A DNA stretch of 64,000 nt from Saprospiraceae bacterium UBA7687 (GCA_002482845.1 DLGT01000017.1:6477-70476), one strand, 5' to 3'. Positions 46,872-56,603 are shown, counted from the stretch's first letter. Numbers and translations are program-made. The notes: generated by a model not told the origin, from the sequence alone.

Positions 46872-49800
46872 ATGAAAACGAAATTTTTACACATTTTTTT
46901 ATTCTTGTTGCTGGGACTGGGTGTTCAAGCGCAGGTGACGACCGCTGGAATGTCGGGACGTGTAACTGATCAGGCAGGAGCTGAGTTAATAGGTGCAACC
47001 GTTTTAGCGACGCACACACCTTCTGGATCACAATATGGAACCGTAACAAATGAGAGCGGAGTATTTAATTTAGTTGGTATGAGATCTGGAGGACCATATA
47101 GTGTGGAAGTATCCTATGTGGGCTACACATCTCAAACAATCACTGATATTGTATTACGATTAGGTGAAAGTTATGAATTAAAAGTAGCGCTTAGTGAAGA
47201 TGGAGTTCAACTTGAAGGTATTGAAGTTGTTGGAACTCGTAGTAATATCATGAATTCCAATAGAACTGGAGCTGCAACCAACGTTGGTGTTCAACAAATT
47301 AACAGCTTGCCAACGATTAGTAGGAGTATTAATGACTTTACAAGACTTACTCCTCAAGCACAATCAAACAGTGGATTTGGAGGTAGAGACGGAAGATATA
47401 ATAACATCCAAATTGATGGAGCGAACTTCAATAATAATTTTGGACTAAGTTCGAGTAATTTACCAGGTGGAGGCTCTCAACCTATTTCATTAGATGCAAT
47501 CGAACAAATTCAAATCAATATTGCACCATACGACGTAAGACAATCTAATTTCACAGGTGCTGGTGTTAATGCGATTACAAAATCAGGTACTAATACTCTA
47601 GAAGGTTCAGTTTATGGATTTTATAGAAACCAAGACTTTAATGGTAGAAGAATAGGTAAAGATACATTGCCAGAAGGCGATAAAACTACATCAAAAGTTA
47701 TTGGTGCAAGATTAGGTGGTGCAATTATCAAAAACAAATTATTTTTCTTTGCCAATTTTGAAACTGAAGATAACACTAGACCAGGTATAAACTTTATTCC
47801 TTCCGCTCCAGGTAGAACAGGAGATAATGTTTCTCGTACTACACTTGCTGATATGGAATTAGTTCGTAATCATGTTAAAGAGAAATATGGTTATGAAACA
47901 GGTGCATCAGAAGGATATGCTTCAAATTTCCAAACCAAAAACTATAAAGCATTAGCTAGAATTGATTGGAATATCAACAATAATAACAAGCTTACATTTA
48001 GATATAATCAAGTGATAGCTACCGATGATCAGACAGTAAATGGTACTAGTGCTCCAAACCCAAGATCAAGTTCAAACAGAATTAGTCAAAATTCATTTGC
48101 ATATGAAAATGCTAATTATGGTTTTGAAAATAGTGTAAGATCATTCACAGCAGAGTTAAATTCAACATTTAGCAATAAAGTTTCAAACCAATTTCTTGCT
48201 ACTTATACAAGAATTCAAGACAAAAGAACATCCAAATCAGATCCTTTTCCATTTATTGATATTAAAAAAGATGGTGATTCTTACTTAAGCTTAGGATATG
48301 AATTATTTAGTTGGAAAAATGATGTTATTAATAACGTAACAACCATCACAAATAACCTAAGTTACACAACTGGCAAACATAATTTAACAGGCGGTTTTAC
48401 ATTCGATTATCTTACTTTTGGAAACTCATTCCAAAGATATGGTACAAGTTACTACAGATACGCTTCCATTGATGACTTTATTAATAATGCAACTCCTGAA
48501 GCGTTTGCTTTGACTTATTCAGTATTACCTGATGGAAGAGATCCTTATGCTGAACTAGACTTTGGACTTGGAGGTTTGTATTTACAAGATGAATATAGAG
48601 TTACAGATAAATTAAAAGTCACAGCTGGAATAAGAATGGATCTACCTTTCTATTTTAATAAATTAGAAACAAATCCTGCTGTAAATGCTTTAACCTTTTT
48701 AGAAGCAAATGCTGTAGATTCACTTAAATTAGATGTTGCACAATGGCCTACTTCAAAACCACTTTTCTCTCCTAGACTTGGATTCAATTATGATGTCAAT
48801 GGAGATAGAAGTGTTCAATTAAGAGGTGGAACTGGTATTTTTACAGGAAGAGTTCCATTTGTATGGTTTACTAATCTACCAACTAACTCAGGAATGCTTC
48901 AAAATACAGTTGAAAGAGTTGGAGCGGCAGTTTCTGATTTAGGCATTACATTCGATCCAAATCCACAAGCATGGACAAATAAGTTTCCTCAAACAGCAGG
49001 AACTTCAGCACCTGGTTCTATTGCTGCAATTGATGAAAATTTCAAATTGCCTCAAGTTTGGAGAACTAACTTAGCTTTAGATGTACAATTGCCAGCAAAT
49101 ACAATCTTTACATTTGAAGGTTTATATACTAAAGACCTGAATGGTATTGTTCAATATAATGCAAATCAAAAAGCCCCTATTGGAAATATGAATGCTAATA
49201 ATGGTAAAGACACTCGACCATTCTTTGGTGCAAATAGCGCAGCAAGAAGAGTGAACGGATCAATGAGTGAGGCAATAGTTTTGACAAATACAGATGAAGG
49301 ATATTCTTACTCATTAACTGGTCAACTTGCAAAAGAATTCTCTAAGAACTTCTCTGCAATGGTAGCATACACTTACACTCAGTCAAATGATGTTAGTAGT
49401 AATCCTGGTTCACAAGCAGCATCTGCTTGGTCAAACAACCTTTCGGTAAGAGGTCAAAATGACTTAGATCTTAATCCTTCACAGTTTGCTGTTCCTCATA
49501 GAGTGGTGGGAGCTATCTCATACCGTTTCGAATATTTAAAAGCTTTGGCTACGTCAATTTCTTTATTTTATGATGGGTCTAACACTGGTAGATATGATTA
49601 TAGATATACTGCAGATTTCAATAGAGATGGTATCAACTCAGATTTAATTTACATTCCTGCTTCACCTGCAGATATAACATTTACTGACATTGTAAGTAGT
49701 GGAAATGTGGTATTTACTGCACAACAGCAAAGTGATGCATTTTTTGCTTATGTTGAACAAGATTCATATTTAAGCAAAAATAAAGGAAGTTACGCTGAAA

Positions 49801-50126
49801 GAAATGGTGCTGTTTTACCTTGGAGAAATAGATTTGACCTTAGGTTACTTCAAGACATCTTCACTAATATCAAAGGAAGAAAGCACACCCTGCAATTAAG
49901 TGTTGATGTTCTTAATGTGGGAAATATGATAAACTCAGATTGGGGTATTATCCAAACAACAAACTATAACAACGGTGCTATCTTAGTTCCAAGTGTTGCA
50001 GCTGACGGCACAGCTACTTTCCAAATGGCTAGAGTAAGTAACGCACTTCCTACAACATCATTTAGAAATGTACTAAGTACAGCAACAACTTGGGGTATGC
50101 AAGTTGGTCTTAGATATATTTTCTAA
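46872..50126 (+). CDS. Oar-like TonB-dependent outer membrane receptor
   Basis: 1084 residues with a signal peptide (to VQAQ). An N-terminal carboxypeptidase-regulatory-like domain (about 25-110; GRVTDQAGAELIGATVLA) is followed by a plug domain (TSRSIND-type region, QIDGANFNNNFGLSS, AIEQIQINIAPYDVRQSNFTGAGVNAITKSGTN) and a long 22-strand-type barrel ending in MQVGLRYIF. This is the Oar/OmpA-related TonB-receptor group, known from Myxococcus and many Bacteroidota. It lacks an adjacent SusD partner, so it is not a standard Sus glycan system. Ligand unknown. Monocistronic, with a strong terminator. Confidence 0.92.
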   Translation: MKTKFLHIFLFLLLGLGVQAQVTTAGMSGRVTDQAGAELIGATVLATHTPSGSQYGTVTNESGVFNLVGMRSGGPYSVEVSYVGYTSQTITDIVLRLGESYELKVALSEDGVQLEGIEVVGTRSNIMNSNRTGAATNVGVQQINSLPTISRSINDFTRLTPQAQSNSGFGGRDGRYNNIQIDGANFNNNFGLSSSNLPGGGSQPISLDAIEQIQINIAPYDVRQSNFTGAGVNAITKSGTNTLEGSVYGFYRNQDFNGRRIGKDTLPEGDKTTSKVIGARLGGAIIKNKLFFFANFETEDNTRPGINFIPSAPGRTGDNVSRTTLADMELVRNHVKEKYGYETGASEGYASNFQTKNYKALARIDWNINNNNKLTFRYNQVIATDDQTVNGTSAPNPRSSSNRISQNSFAYENANYGFENSVRSFTAELNSTFSNKVSNQFLATYTRIQDKRTSKSDPFPFIDIKKDGDSYLSLGYELFSWKNDVINNVTTITNNLSYTTGKHNLTGGFTFDYLTFGNSFQRYGTSYYRYASIDDFINNATPEAFALTYSVLPDGRDPYAELDFGLGGLYLQDEYRVTDKLKVTAGIRMDLPFYFNKLETNPAVNALTFLEANAVDSLKLDVAQWPTSKPLFSPRLGFNYDVNGDRSVQLRGGTGIFTGRVPFVWFTNLPTNSGMLQNTVERVGAAVSDLGITFDPNPQAWTNKFPQTAGTSAPGSIAAIDENFKLPQVWRTNLALDVQLPANTIFTFEGLYTKDLNGIVQYNANQKAPIGNMNANNGKDTRPFFGANSAARRVNGSMSEAIVLTNTDEGYSYSLTGQLAKEFSKNFSAMVAYTYTQSNDVSSNPGSQAASAWSNNLSVRGQNDLDLNPSQFAVPHRVVGAISYRFEYLKALATSISLFYDGSNTGRYDYRYTADFNRDGINSDLIYIPASPADITFTDIVSSGNVVFTAQQQSDAFFAYVEQDSYLSKNKGSYAERNGAVLPWRNRFDLRLLQDIFTNIKGRKHTLQLSVDVLNVGNMINSDWGIIQTTNYNNGAILVPSVAADGTATFQMARVSNALPTTSFRNVLSTATTWGMQVGLRYIF

Positions 50127-50150
50127 TACAAATATTTAGAAATACATTTA

Positions 50151-50186
50151 AAAAGCCCTGCAAACATCAAAGTTTGCAGGGCTTTT
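50151..50186. terminator. Strong bidirectional terminator
   Basis: A 15-bp perfect stem (AAAAGCCCTGCAAAC/GTTTGCAGGGCTTTT) with a 6-nt loop, followed by TGTTTTTT on the plus strand. It separates the receptor gene from the convergent ctlX gene. Confidence 0.85.
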
Positions 50187-50238
50187 GTTTTTTATATAAC
50201 TTACTTATTTCTAGTGCACTGATAGAAATGTGTATGGA

Positions 50239-51189
50239 TTACTCTTCTTCTTCTTCTTCTTGCTCTCTCTCAGGCAAAAAGACTTCTGCCATCATACATC
50301 GTACACTACCACCACCGAATTTCTCAATGTTATCTATAGGTATTGGTAAAAGATTTGTTTTTTCTGACAAGCGTTCTTTCTGATCTCTAGTTAGTGCTTT
50401 ATAAGCTGTCTGAGACATAGCCAGATATCTTTTCCCTTCATTGCTGATGACTTCTAGCATATTGCCTGCGAATGACTCCATCTGATCATAAGAAATTTCA
50501 ATGACTTCTTTTCCTGTCCGTGCGAATGATTTTAAAAGATCTTTTCTACTGTCTTCATCAGGGATACTTTCCATACAGATGACCACAAAATCTTCACCAA
50601 GTGCCATCATTACATTGGTATGATAAATTTCTAGTCCATGTCTATCTACAGATTTGAACACGATGCTGCTGGTGCCCATCAGTACATTAAACTTATCGAT
50701 TAGCGTCGCGTCTGTCCGCTGACTCAGACATGCATAAACGATTTCATTTGGTCGATCAAAAATCATGCTTCCTGTCCCTTCTAAAAACAGTTTATCTTCG
50801 TCTTCATAGAACTCAAATGAATATCTATTTTTAACTTTAAAGGACGCTTCGATCTGCTCGATAATATCTTCTCTTCTTTCTATACGACGATTGGGCGCGT
50901 ACATGGGATAGGTGATGAGCGTGCCATTTTCATGTAAACTTATCCAGTTATTGGGAAAAACAGCATCAGGTTTTACAGGTGATATTGTATCTTCTACGAC
51001 CATTACATTGATACCCTTTAATCTCAAGATAGCAACCATGTTGTCAAACTCTTTTTTAGCTACTTCTTTGAGTGATGCAGCATCAGAAATGACATCTTTT
51101 GATTGGAAGGCATTGTTGGTAGCCGTTTGTTCGTTGAAGCCAAAGTTGGCTGGACGAATCATCATGATATTACTGGTAAGTTGCTTCAT
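50239..51189 (-). CDS. ctlX: Citrulline utilisation hydrolase CtlX-like (amidinotransferase fold)
   Basis: The frame opens at 51240, but the Met at 51189 (MKQLTSNIMMIRPANFGFN) is the likely start because the conserved fold begins there, giving 316 residues. The fold is the pentein of arginine deiminases. Seen: MIRPANFGFNEQTATNNAFQ, DAVFPNNWISLHENGTLITYPM, YEDEDKLFLEGTGSMIFDR, the His motif LEIYHTNVMMALG and the catalytic Cys near the C-terminus, GGGSVRCMMAEVF. The CtlX family is described as hydrolysing citrulline; the tail EREQEEEEEE is unusual and acidic. Cytoplasmic. Confidence 0.88.
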   Translation of the reverse strand: MKQLTSNIMMIRPANFGFNEQTATNNAFQSKDVISDAASLKEVAKKEFDNMVAILRLKGINVMVVEDTISPVKPDAVFPNNWISLHENGTLITYPMYAPNRRIERREDIIEQIEASFKVKNRYSFEFYEDEDKLFLEGTGSMIFDRPNEIVYACLSQRTDATLIDKFNVLMGTSSIVFKSVDRHGLEIYHTNVMMALGEDFVVICMESIPDEDSRKDLLKSFARTGKEVIEISYDQMESFAGNMLEVISNEGKRYLAMSQTAYKALTRDQKERLSEKTNLLPIPIDNIEKFGGGSVRCMMAEVFLPEREQEEEEEE

Positions 51190-51286
51190 TTGGATTTGTT
51201 TTGTTAAATTTTGAATGGATTTAAAAGTGTTTTGTAACAAACTACAATTGCAATTACACTAACGATAATTTTTTGACTTTATTTTT

Positions 51287-51450
51287 GAGTCTACTCCGAA
51301 AAGTACTTAGTTAAAATAGAATGAAAACTTTTTATTTCTACTGCATTGATAATCAAATGTATACCCCTTTAGGGGCTAGGGGTGCTTCCCTTTAAGGTTA
51401 GGGTTAGAAACGGTTGATTATCAATCTATTTGTGTTTTCGGAGTGGACTC
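51287..51450. repeat. Short inverted-repeat element (copy B, most complete ends)
   Basis: 164 bp. Ends GAGTCTACTCCGAAAA (51287-51302) and TTTTCGGAGTGGACTC (51435-51450) are inverted copies with one mismatch over 16 bp. An inner pair (TTGATAATCAA / TTGATTATCAA) brackets a G/C-rich centre with an extra 30 bp compared with copies A and C. ATTTTT flanks both sides, a possible target duplication, though the area is AT-rich. Confidence 0.8.
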
Positions 51451-52240
51451 ATTTTTTAAAAACAATATAATGCGCCGTTGTGATAAAATTTCTAAGTACA
51501 GGAATACTGGCTAAAAAAGGTAAAAGCTTTTTTTGTATCCAACCAAACTTATGTTTATAAATCGGATTGATAAACCAATGGACTTCCTCTAAAATCTTAA
51601 ACTGATTGTCTTTTAGAATTCTGTACATTCTACCGATATTAATACCTGTCTCTTTTATTTCTAAAAGTTCTTTGATAGTACCTTTATTTTCTCCAAAAGA
51701 TTTTAATACCCATGTATAAACAGATACAGGCAAAAGATGAAACCAAGGCAAAGTGCGCAATAATTTATGATCGCAAATCTGCTGATGTCCGCCAAATGGC
51801 ATCCACCATGGCGGATATGCAAAAAATATAATGCCATTATCAGAGATAAACTCTTTTAGTTTTGGAATAAAACGCTCTTGGTCAGGTATATGTTCGATCA
51901 CATCTTTTAGGACAATGACATCAAACAGCTGAGGAAAAGCTTCTTTGGGATCGATATCATAAATATTTTGATTGATCACTGCTGCCCTACCTTGTTGTAT
52001 ATCATCTGCAAGAAACTTCTTTGCATTTTCATACCTAGTAGTGGACAATTCTACACCGGTGACATGATATCCATGATTGAGAAATGCTTTTAAAACGCCT
52101 GCCTCTGCACATCCTACTTCAAGTATCCAATTGTCTGTAGATTTATGCAAATATGGTGTTATAAAAGGAATGATACTCTCTTCTGTGACGACTCGTTGAA
52201 TCTCAAAATACCGTGGTTTATCCGTATGAAAATCAAACAT
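51449..52240 (-). CDS. Class I SAM-dependent methyltransferase
   Basis: 263 residues with the Rossmann methyltransferase motifs: WILEVGCAEAGVLKAFL (motif I), VTGVELSTTRYENAKKF (acidic residue after strand 2), LFDVIVLKDVIEHIPDQERF (motif with the typical DVIEHIPD), and GIIFFAYPPWW. The C-terminal 80 residues vary as in lipid or glycan-modifying members. Substrate unknown. Its TGA stop lies in the end of the inverted-repeat element at 51287, so the reading frame terminates on repeat sequence. A -7 box is at 52299. Confidence 0.88.
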   Translation of the reverse strand: MFDFHTDKPRYFEIQRVVTEESIIPFITPYLHKSTDNWILEVGCAEAGVLKAFLNHGYHVTGVELSTTRYENAKKFLADDIQQGRAAVINQNIYDIDPKEAFPQLFDVIVLKDVIEHIPDQERFIPKLKEFISDNGIIFFAYPPWWMPFGGHQQICDHKLLRTLPWFHLLPVSVYTWVLKSFGENKGTIKELLEIKETGINIGRMYRILKDNQFKILEEVHWFINPIYKHKFGWIQKKLLPFLASIPVLRNFITTAHYIVFKK

Positions 52241-52298
52241 TTATGATTATTTAGTAATGAAAAAGTCAGATGTGCTTAAGGTACGAAACTTCAAGCCG

Positions 52299-52306
52299 CA
52301 AATGTA
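52299..52306 (-). promoter_or_regulatory. Bacteroidota -7 box (TACATTTG) for the methyltransferase
   Basis: Exact TAnnTTTG match on the minus strand, 58 bp before the start codon. Confidence 0.45.
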
Positions 52307-52432
52307 TAGTAATACTTCAAGGTGAAGAGGTTGAAGTAAATTGAGTGCAGCTGACTTACAAAAATAATTTGAATCTGATGCTAAAGATTTATTTGGGTTA
52401 TTTACATTCTCTTGCATTTAGCTGTTAGATTT

Positions 52433-52570
52433 GAATTTTCTCTGAAAACCATTTGACAGGAAAATAAGAAACTACTACTTTCTACTAAATTGATAATCAA
52501 CTGTTTCCCTTTAGGGTGCAGGGTAAAAAACGGTTGATTATCATAATTTGAGTATTTTCGGAGTGGACTC
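52433..52570. repeat. Short inverted-repeat element (copy C)
   Basis: About 138 bp. The right end TTTTCGGAGTGGACTC (52555-52570) is identical to copy B; the left end is worn (10 of 16 positions). The core pair TTGATAATCAACTG / CGGTTGATTATCA surrounds TTTCCCTTTAGGGTGCAGGG. It occupies much of the 385-bp gap downstream of the enoyl-CoA hydratase gene; the remainder shows only the methyltransferase -7 box. Confidence 0.75.
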
Positions 52571-52625
52571 ATAATTTAAGCATATTAATTTAATAATCAA
52601 TTATTTTTGTGAATTTCAACAGACA

Positions 52626-53405
52626 CTATTTAGCTTTGAATTCGGCTTTACGCTTCTCTACAAAAGCAAGTGCGCCTTCTTTAGAATCTTCACTGCCTAT
52701 GGTATGTCCGAAGTCCTCATATTCTTTTTTAAAGCCATCGATTTGTTTATCAAAATAGGCATTTACCAATGAAATACTTTGAGCTACAGCTAAAGGACCT
52801 TTGGTGGCAATTTTATTTAATATTTCCATGGCTTTTGTGACTTCTTGACCTGATTCGACCACATGTGTCACTAGTCCAAGCCTTAAAGCTTCTTCTGCAT
52901 TGATCATATCAGCCGTGAGCAACATTTCAGTTGCTTTGCCTTTGCCTATGAGTTGAATGAGTCGCTGAGATCCACCATAACCAGGTACAAGGCCAAGATT
53001 TACTTCAGGTTGCCCAAACTTAGCATTTGATCCTGCTACTCTAATGTGACATGACATAGCCAACTCGCATCCACCACCAAGTGCAAATCCATTGACAGCA
53101 GCGATGACAGGTGCATGAAATCTTTCTATTTTGAAAAATATATCTTGTCCACGTTTAGAAAGAGCAGATCCTCCTACAGCATCCAAGGTACTAAATTCTT
53201 TAATATCCGCTCCAGCTACAAATGCTTTTTGGCCTTCACCTGTGATGATGACTCCTTTGATGGAATAGTCACCATAATGTTTGGTAAAAAACTGATCCAA
53301 CTCATCAAAAACTTGTCTGTTCAGTGCATTGAGTGCAGTGGGTCTATTAATGGTAAGGATATAAAATGGTCCTTCTTGGGTTACATTTATTAACTGATCT
53401 GACAT
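52626..53405 (-). CDS. Enoyl-CoA hydratase/isomerase (crotonase) family protein
   Basis: About 259 residues, normal for crotonases; the enzyme hydrates trans-2-enoyl-CoA. Both catalytic Glu are present: GFALGGGCELAMS and FGQPEVNLGLVPGYGG. The oxyanion-hole blocks AFVAGADIKEF and NALNRQV fit too. The frame opens at 53432, but an exact -7 box (TATCTTTG, 53430-53437) overlaps that codon, so translation must begin later; the Met at 53405 (MSDQLINVTQEG) matches the family start. No other beta-oxidation gene is adjacent. Confidence 0.92.
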   Translation of the reverse strand: MSDQLINVTQEGPFYILTINRPTALNALNRQVFDELDQFFTKHYGDYSIKGVIITGEGQKAFVAGADIKEFSTLDAVGGSALSKRGQDIFFKIERFHAPVIAAVNGFALGGGCELAMSCHIRVAGSNAKFGQPEVNLGLVPGYGGSQRLIQLIGKGKATEMLLTADMINAEEALRLGLVTHVVESGQEVTKAMEILNKIATKGPLAVAQSISLVNAYFDKQIDGFKKEYEDFGHTIGSEDSKEGALAFVEKRKAEFKAK

Positions 53406-53429
53406 ATCTATTGACATTTTTTGCGTGGG

Positions 53430-53437
53430 CAAAGATA
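53430..53437 (-). promoter_or_regulatory. Bacteroidota -7 box (TATCTTTG), fixes the crotonase start
   Basis: Exact TAnnTTTG match on the minus strand overlapping the first possible start codon. Transcription would begin near 53423, so the Met at 53405 is preferred. Confidence 0.5.
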
Positions 53438-53498
53438 GTATTTTTTTGGATGATCGTCCGTTTTTCAGTCTTGTAAAATATTAGCTGCCCAAGGAGAA

Positions 53499-54518
53499 TT
53501 ATATGGTATCGTGGAGATGCCAAGCGTCTTTGTTGAATTGTTTCTGAACGGTAGTCTTAAAGAGATCAGGATTTTTTGCGATACAATCATAGGAAATCCC
53601 TACCCTTTTAAGTCCATTATGCATTTGTGAATACGTCTTGAATCCTTTGGCATGGATACGTTTTATAAGTTTGTCAGCATTATTGGTATTCTTGAATGCG
53701 CCTACGATGACAATGCACGATTTCATAGTAACAATTGACTGACTATTTTTTACTTCAGCTTCCTTTATTTCTGGTGTAACAAGTTTCGTTAAGATCTGAT
53801 TGGCAGAATCTTTAGTAACTTTTGTTGCTTCTTTTGATTCCAAAATAGAATCAATTTCAGTCAATAAACTATCGTCATTTAAAGCAGATGTATGAGCGAT
53901 TTCATTTTCAGTTTCTTCTTTTACGATGTTTTCTTTAGTTTCACCAGAATCACTAGAATAAAACCAAGCCAATATCACTACCAATGTCAATAATGCTAAT
54001 AAAATAGGCCACAAGTAGTTGTTTGTCGACGTCGACGCTTGTGATGTTAAAATAATAGGTGCATCCGCTTCTTTTGTAAAATCACCATTTCTCTTTAAAT
54101 AAGTGGGTAAAGCTGCGACTGAGATAGGCTCGAGTCCTTGGTAACGATTGAATGTACCCACAGATTTTTCTACAAAACCTTCGGCTGTTAACGTTACGAA
54201 TGATCCCAATTCAAATCTTTGATTTTGGTGCCAAGCTGCATTATAATCACTTACCAATGAAGCCTGCAATTGTTTGGCATCAGACGCATTCATTCCTGCA
54301 TCTATTAGTTGACGTTCAAAAAGGACATCTTCTACAACTTGACTATTAAAAGAAATTTGGGTAGCAGGTGGAGATAGTTTTGAACGATCATTATTAAATG
54401 TAGCAGTCAAAGGATGCAATGTAAATGTACCTAAAGACGGTATAGCCACTCGGCCATACGACATCAGCATTTGGTAAACATATCTGGAATAAACCTGATT
54501 TTGCATCAAAACAATCAT
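53499..54518 (-). CDS. HU-CCDC81 and SPOR domain protein
   Basis: 339 residues, a known Bacteroidota architecture. Residues about 10-150 contain the prokaryotic HU-CCDC81 region (YGRVAIPSLGTFTLHP, FELGSFVTLTAEGFVE), one membrane helix lies near 170-190 (LWPILLALLTLVVILAWFY), a Glu/Ser-rich linker follows, and residues about 265-339 are a SPOR domain (CIVIVGAFKNTNNADKLIKRI, GLKRVGISYDC). SPOR domains bind denuded septal peptidoglycan, so a role linking division and the nucleoid or the wall is likely. Confidence 0.88.
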   Translation of the reverse strand: MIVLMQNQVYSRYVYQMLMSYGRVAIPSLGTFTLHPLTATFNNDRSKLSPPATQISFNSQVVEDVLFERQLIDAGMNASDAKQLQASLVSDYNAAWHQNQRFELGSFVTLTAEGFVEKSVGTFNRYQGLEPISVAALPTYLKRNGDFTKEADAPIILTSQASTSTNNYLWPILLALLTLVVILAWFYSSDSGETKENIVKEETENEIAHTSALNDDSLLTEIDSILESKEATKVTKDSANQILTKLVTPEIKEAEVKNSQSIVTMKSCIVIVGAFKNTNNADKLIKRIHAKGFKTYSQMHNGLKRVGISYDCIAKNPDLFKTTVQKQFNKDAWHLHDTI

Positions 54519-54939
54519 ATTTCACATAAAGATATAGAAATAATTGTGCCAATTTAAAACATGTTTAAATATTTATGGCTTTATAATCAGTATATTAGGA
54601 ACCTTACTTCAAAAAAACCGCATCGTTTACTTCATCTGCCAGTCTGAAATCGATGGTAGGCAGGCACGCTAAACTCTTTAATTCTTTTATTGTCAGAACC
54701 ATAAGTTATCGATTAGCTACTAAAAAAATATTTAAACATCTTCTGACGAATTTACCATTTTTTGACATTGGTAGATTTAAGAAAAAGTAATTTTGCCATT
54801 ATTTCGACAATTCAAGAAAGGTATTTTTATCGATTATATTATTCTTGAAAACTAGAAGGCTTACATCAAACGTATATAGTTGTAAATCTTTGTGGCGAAA
54901 TGGATGTTATTCATGGATTAAAGTAAATATTGTGAGATT
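54519..54939. other. 421-bp intergenic gap
   Basis: A 32-codon minus-strand frame (54604-54702, beginning MVLTIKELKSLACLPTIDF) is present, but no family is recognisable and it may be chance. No repeat, RNA or clear promoter is visible. It separates divergent genes, so both promoters should lie here. Confidence 0.3.
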
Positions 54940-55920
54940 ATGAGGTTTCTTTCTTATGGTGTGATGGTCTATATGCTGATGGCATTAATATGGTGGACCG
55001 TATTATTGCTCAAAAATAATACAAGTTTGTACGAGTCAAAATTAGAATTGCTTCAAGAAAGTCAAAATAGAATTTTCGAAGTAAAAGATTTTGACATCAA
55101 AACTACACCTGAATACGAAACGATCACATCCACCTTTGAAAGAAATAAAAAAATGATTCTTGGTGAAGGTATGGTTTTCGGTATCTCACTGATTTTAGGG
55201 CTTTGGTTTATCCAAAATGCTTATATCAAAGAAGTGGAAAACACAGGAAAACAAAAGAATTTCCTACTCTCTGTCACCCATGAACTTAGATCTCCCATAG
55301 CATCCATAAATCTCATCACTCAGACGCTGTTAAAAAGAAAATTGCCACCTGAAAAGACCATCGATCTGCACGAAAGTATTTTGTCAGAAAGCACTAGATT
55401 AGAAAAACTTATCAATAATCTGTTACTGACCACAAGGATAAATAATTCGTACACATACAATTTTGAATCCATCAATGTCCACGATGCTATCCACGAAGTA
55501 ATTAAAAATACACATTTTCAGTGCCCTGAAGTAAATATTCATACACATCTTCCTAATCCAGATTTGAATATCATGGCGGACAAAGAAGCTTTTATTTCCA
55601 TTATCAATAATATGGTAGAGAATGGCATAAAATACTCTCCAAAACCTGCTAAAATTGATATTAAGGTACATGAAAATCAAAAAAACATCATCATAGAAGT
55701 GACAGATGAAGGTATTGGGATTCCAGAAAATGAAAAATCAAAAGTAACAGGACAGTTCTATCGAGTTGGTAGTGAAGAGACTAGAGAAACAAAAGGAACA
55801 GGTCTAGGGTTATATATCGTAGATAAGATCACCAAAGCCCACAATGGCTTTTTGGAAATACAAAATAACGCACCAAAAGGAAGTAAATTTATCATTACAT
55901 TACCCAAAAAACAATCATAA
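54940..55920 (+). CDS. Membrane-bound sensor histidine kinase
   Basis: 326 residues. Two membrane helices (about 7-25 and 72-92) bracket a short periplasmic loop of about 45 residues. The cytoplasmic part holds the dimerisation domain with LLSVTHELRSPIASINL (phospho-acceptor His114) and the ATPase domain: NNMVENGIKYSP (N box), VTDEGIGIPENEK (G1) and ETKGTGLGLYIVDKI (G2). No HAMP domain is evident. Its stop is 2 bp before the response regulator start, so they form one two-component system. Signal and targets unknown. Confidence 0.92.
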   Translation: MRFLSYGVMVYMLMALIWWTVLLLKNNTSLYESKLELLQESQNRIFEVKDFDIKTTPEYETITSTFERNKKMILGEGMVFGISLILGLWFIQNAYIKEVENTGKQKNFLLSVTHELRSPIASINLITQTLLKRKLPPEKTIDLHESILSESTRLEKLINNLLLTTRINNSYTYNFESINVHDAIHEVIKNTHFQCPEVNIHTHLPNPDLNIMADKEAFISIINNMVENGIKYSPKPAKIDIKVHENQKNIIIEVTDEGIGIPENEKSKVTGQFYRVGSEETRETKGTGLGLYIVDKITKAHNGFLEIQNNAPKGSKFIITLPKKQS

Positions 55921-55922
55921 AA

Positions 55923-56603
55923 ATGCGCATATTACTAGTAGAAGACGAAGAACAGCTACGTAAAATCATCAAGATGAATCTTGAGCTAGATGGATATGAA
56001 GTGATCGCCACAGATAATGGACGAAAAGCGCTAGAACTAGCTGAAGGACAACACTTTGACTTGATGGTACTAGATGTGATGTTACCAGAAGTCAATGGCT
56101 TTCAAATATGTGAACAAGTCCGACTTCGCAATAGCAAAGTAGGTATCATAATCATCTCAGCCAAAGATACATCTAATGACAGAATCACAGGTCTCAAACT
56201 CGGTGCTGACGATTATCTCACCAAACCATTCAACTTAGAAGAGTTATTGCTACGTGTGCAAAACTTGTTAAAAAGGAGTTCGGAAGAAAATGCCAAAGAC
56301 TTAGAAAAATATAGTTTCAGTGGCAATGACATCAATTTTGTTACATATGATGCTCACAGCCAAAATGGAGAGTTCCGACTGACAAAAAAAGAAGTTTTAC
56401 TTCTTAAGCTATTGATAGAACGACAAGGGGAAGTAGTCTCTCGTCAGCAAATACTTCAGACTGTCTGGGGATACGACATCTACCCTTCTACGCGGACGAT
56501 AGACAATTTTATTCTTTCATTTAGAAAATATTTTGAAAAGGATCAGCGCGATCCACAGCATTTTCACTCTATACGAGGTGTGGGTTATAAGTTTACACCT
56601 TGA
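55923..56603 (+). CDS. OmpR/PhoB-family response regulator
   Basis: 226 residues. The receiver domain has the acidic pair VEDEE, the phosphorylation Asp51 in DLMVLDVMLPEVNG, and Lys near 101 in DDYLTKPFN. The C-terminal winged helix (about 125-226) shows FRLTKKEVLLLKLL and RTIDNFILSFRKYFE, ending GVGYKFTP. Paired with the kinase just upstream. Its 3' end overlaps the convergent EI24 gene by 19 bp. Confidence 0.95.
   Translation: MRILLVEDEEQLRKIIKMNLELDGYEVIATDNGRKALELAEGQHFDLMVLDVMLPEVNGFQICEQVRLRNSKVGIIIISAKDTSNDRITGLKLGADDYLTKPFNLEELLLRVQNLLKRSSEENAKDLEKYSFSGNDINFVTYDAHSQNGEFRLTKKEVLLLKLLIERQGEVVSRQQILQTVWGYDIYPSTRTIDNFILSFRKYFEKDQRDPQHFHSIRGVGYKFTP

Noticed and set aside
54604..54702. 32-codon frame in the gap upstream of the histidine kinase
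   Set aside because: Too short, with no recognised family; kept only as a note in the gap entry.
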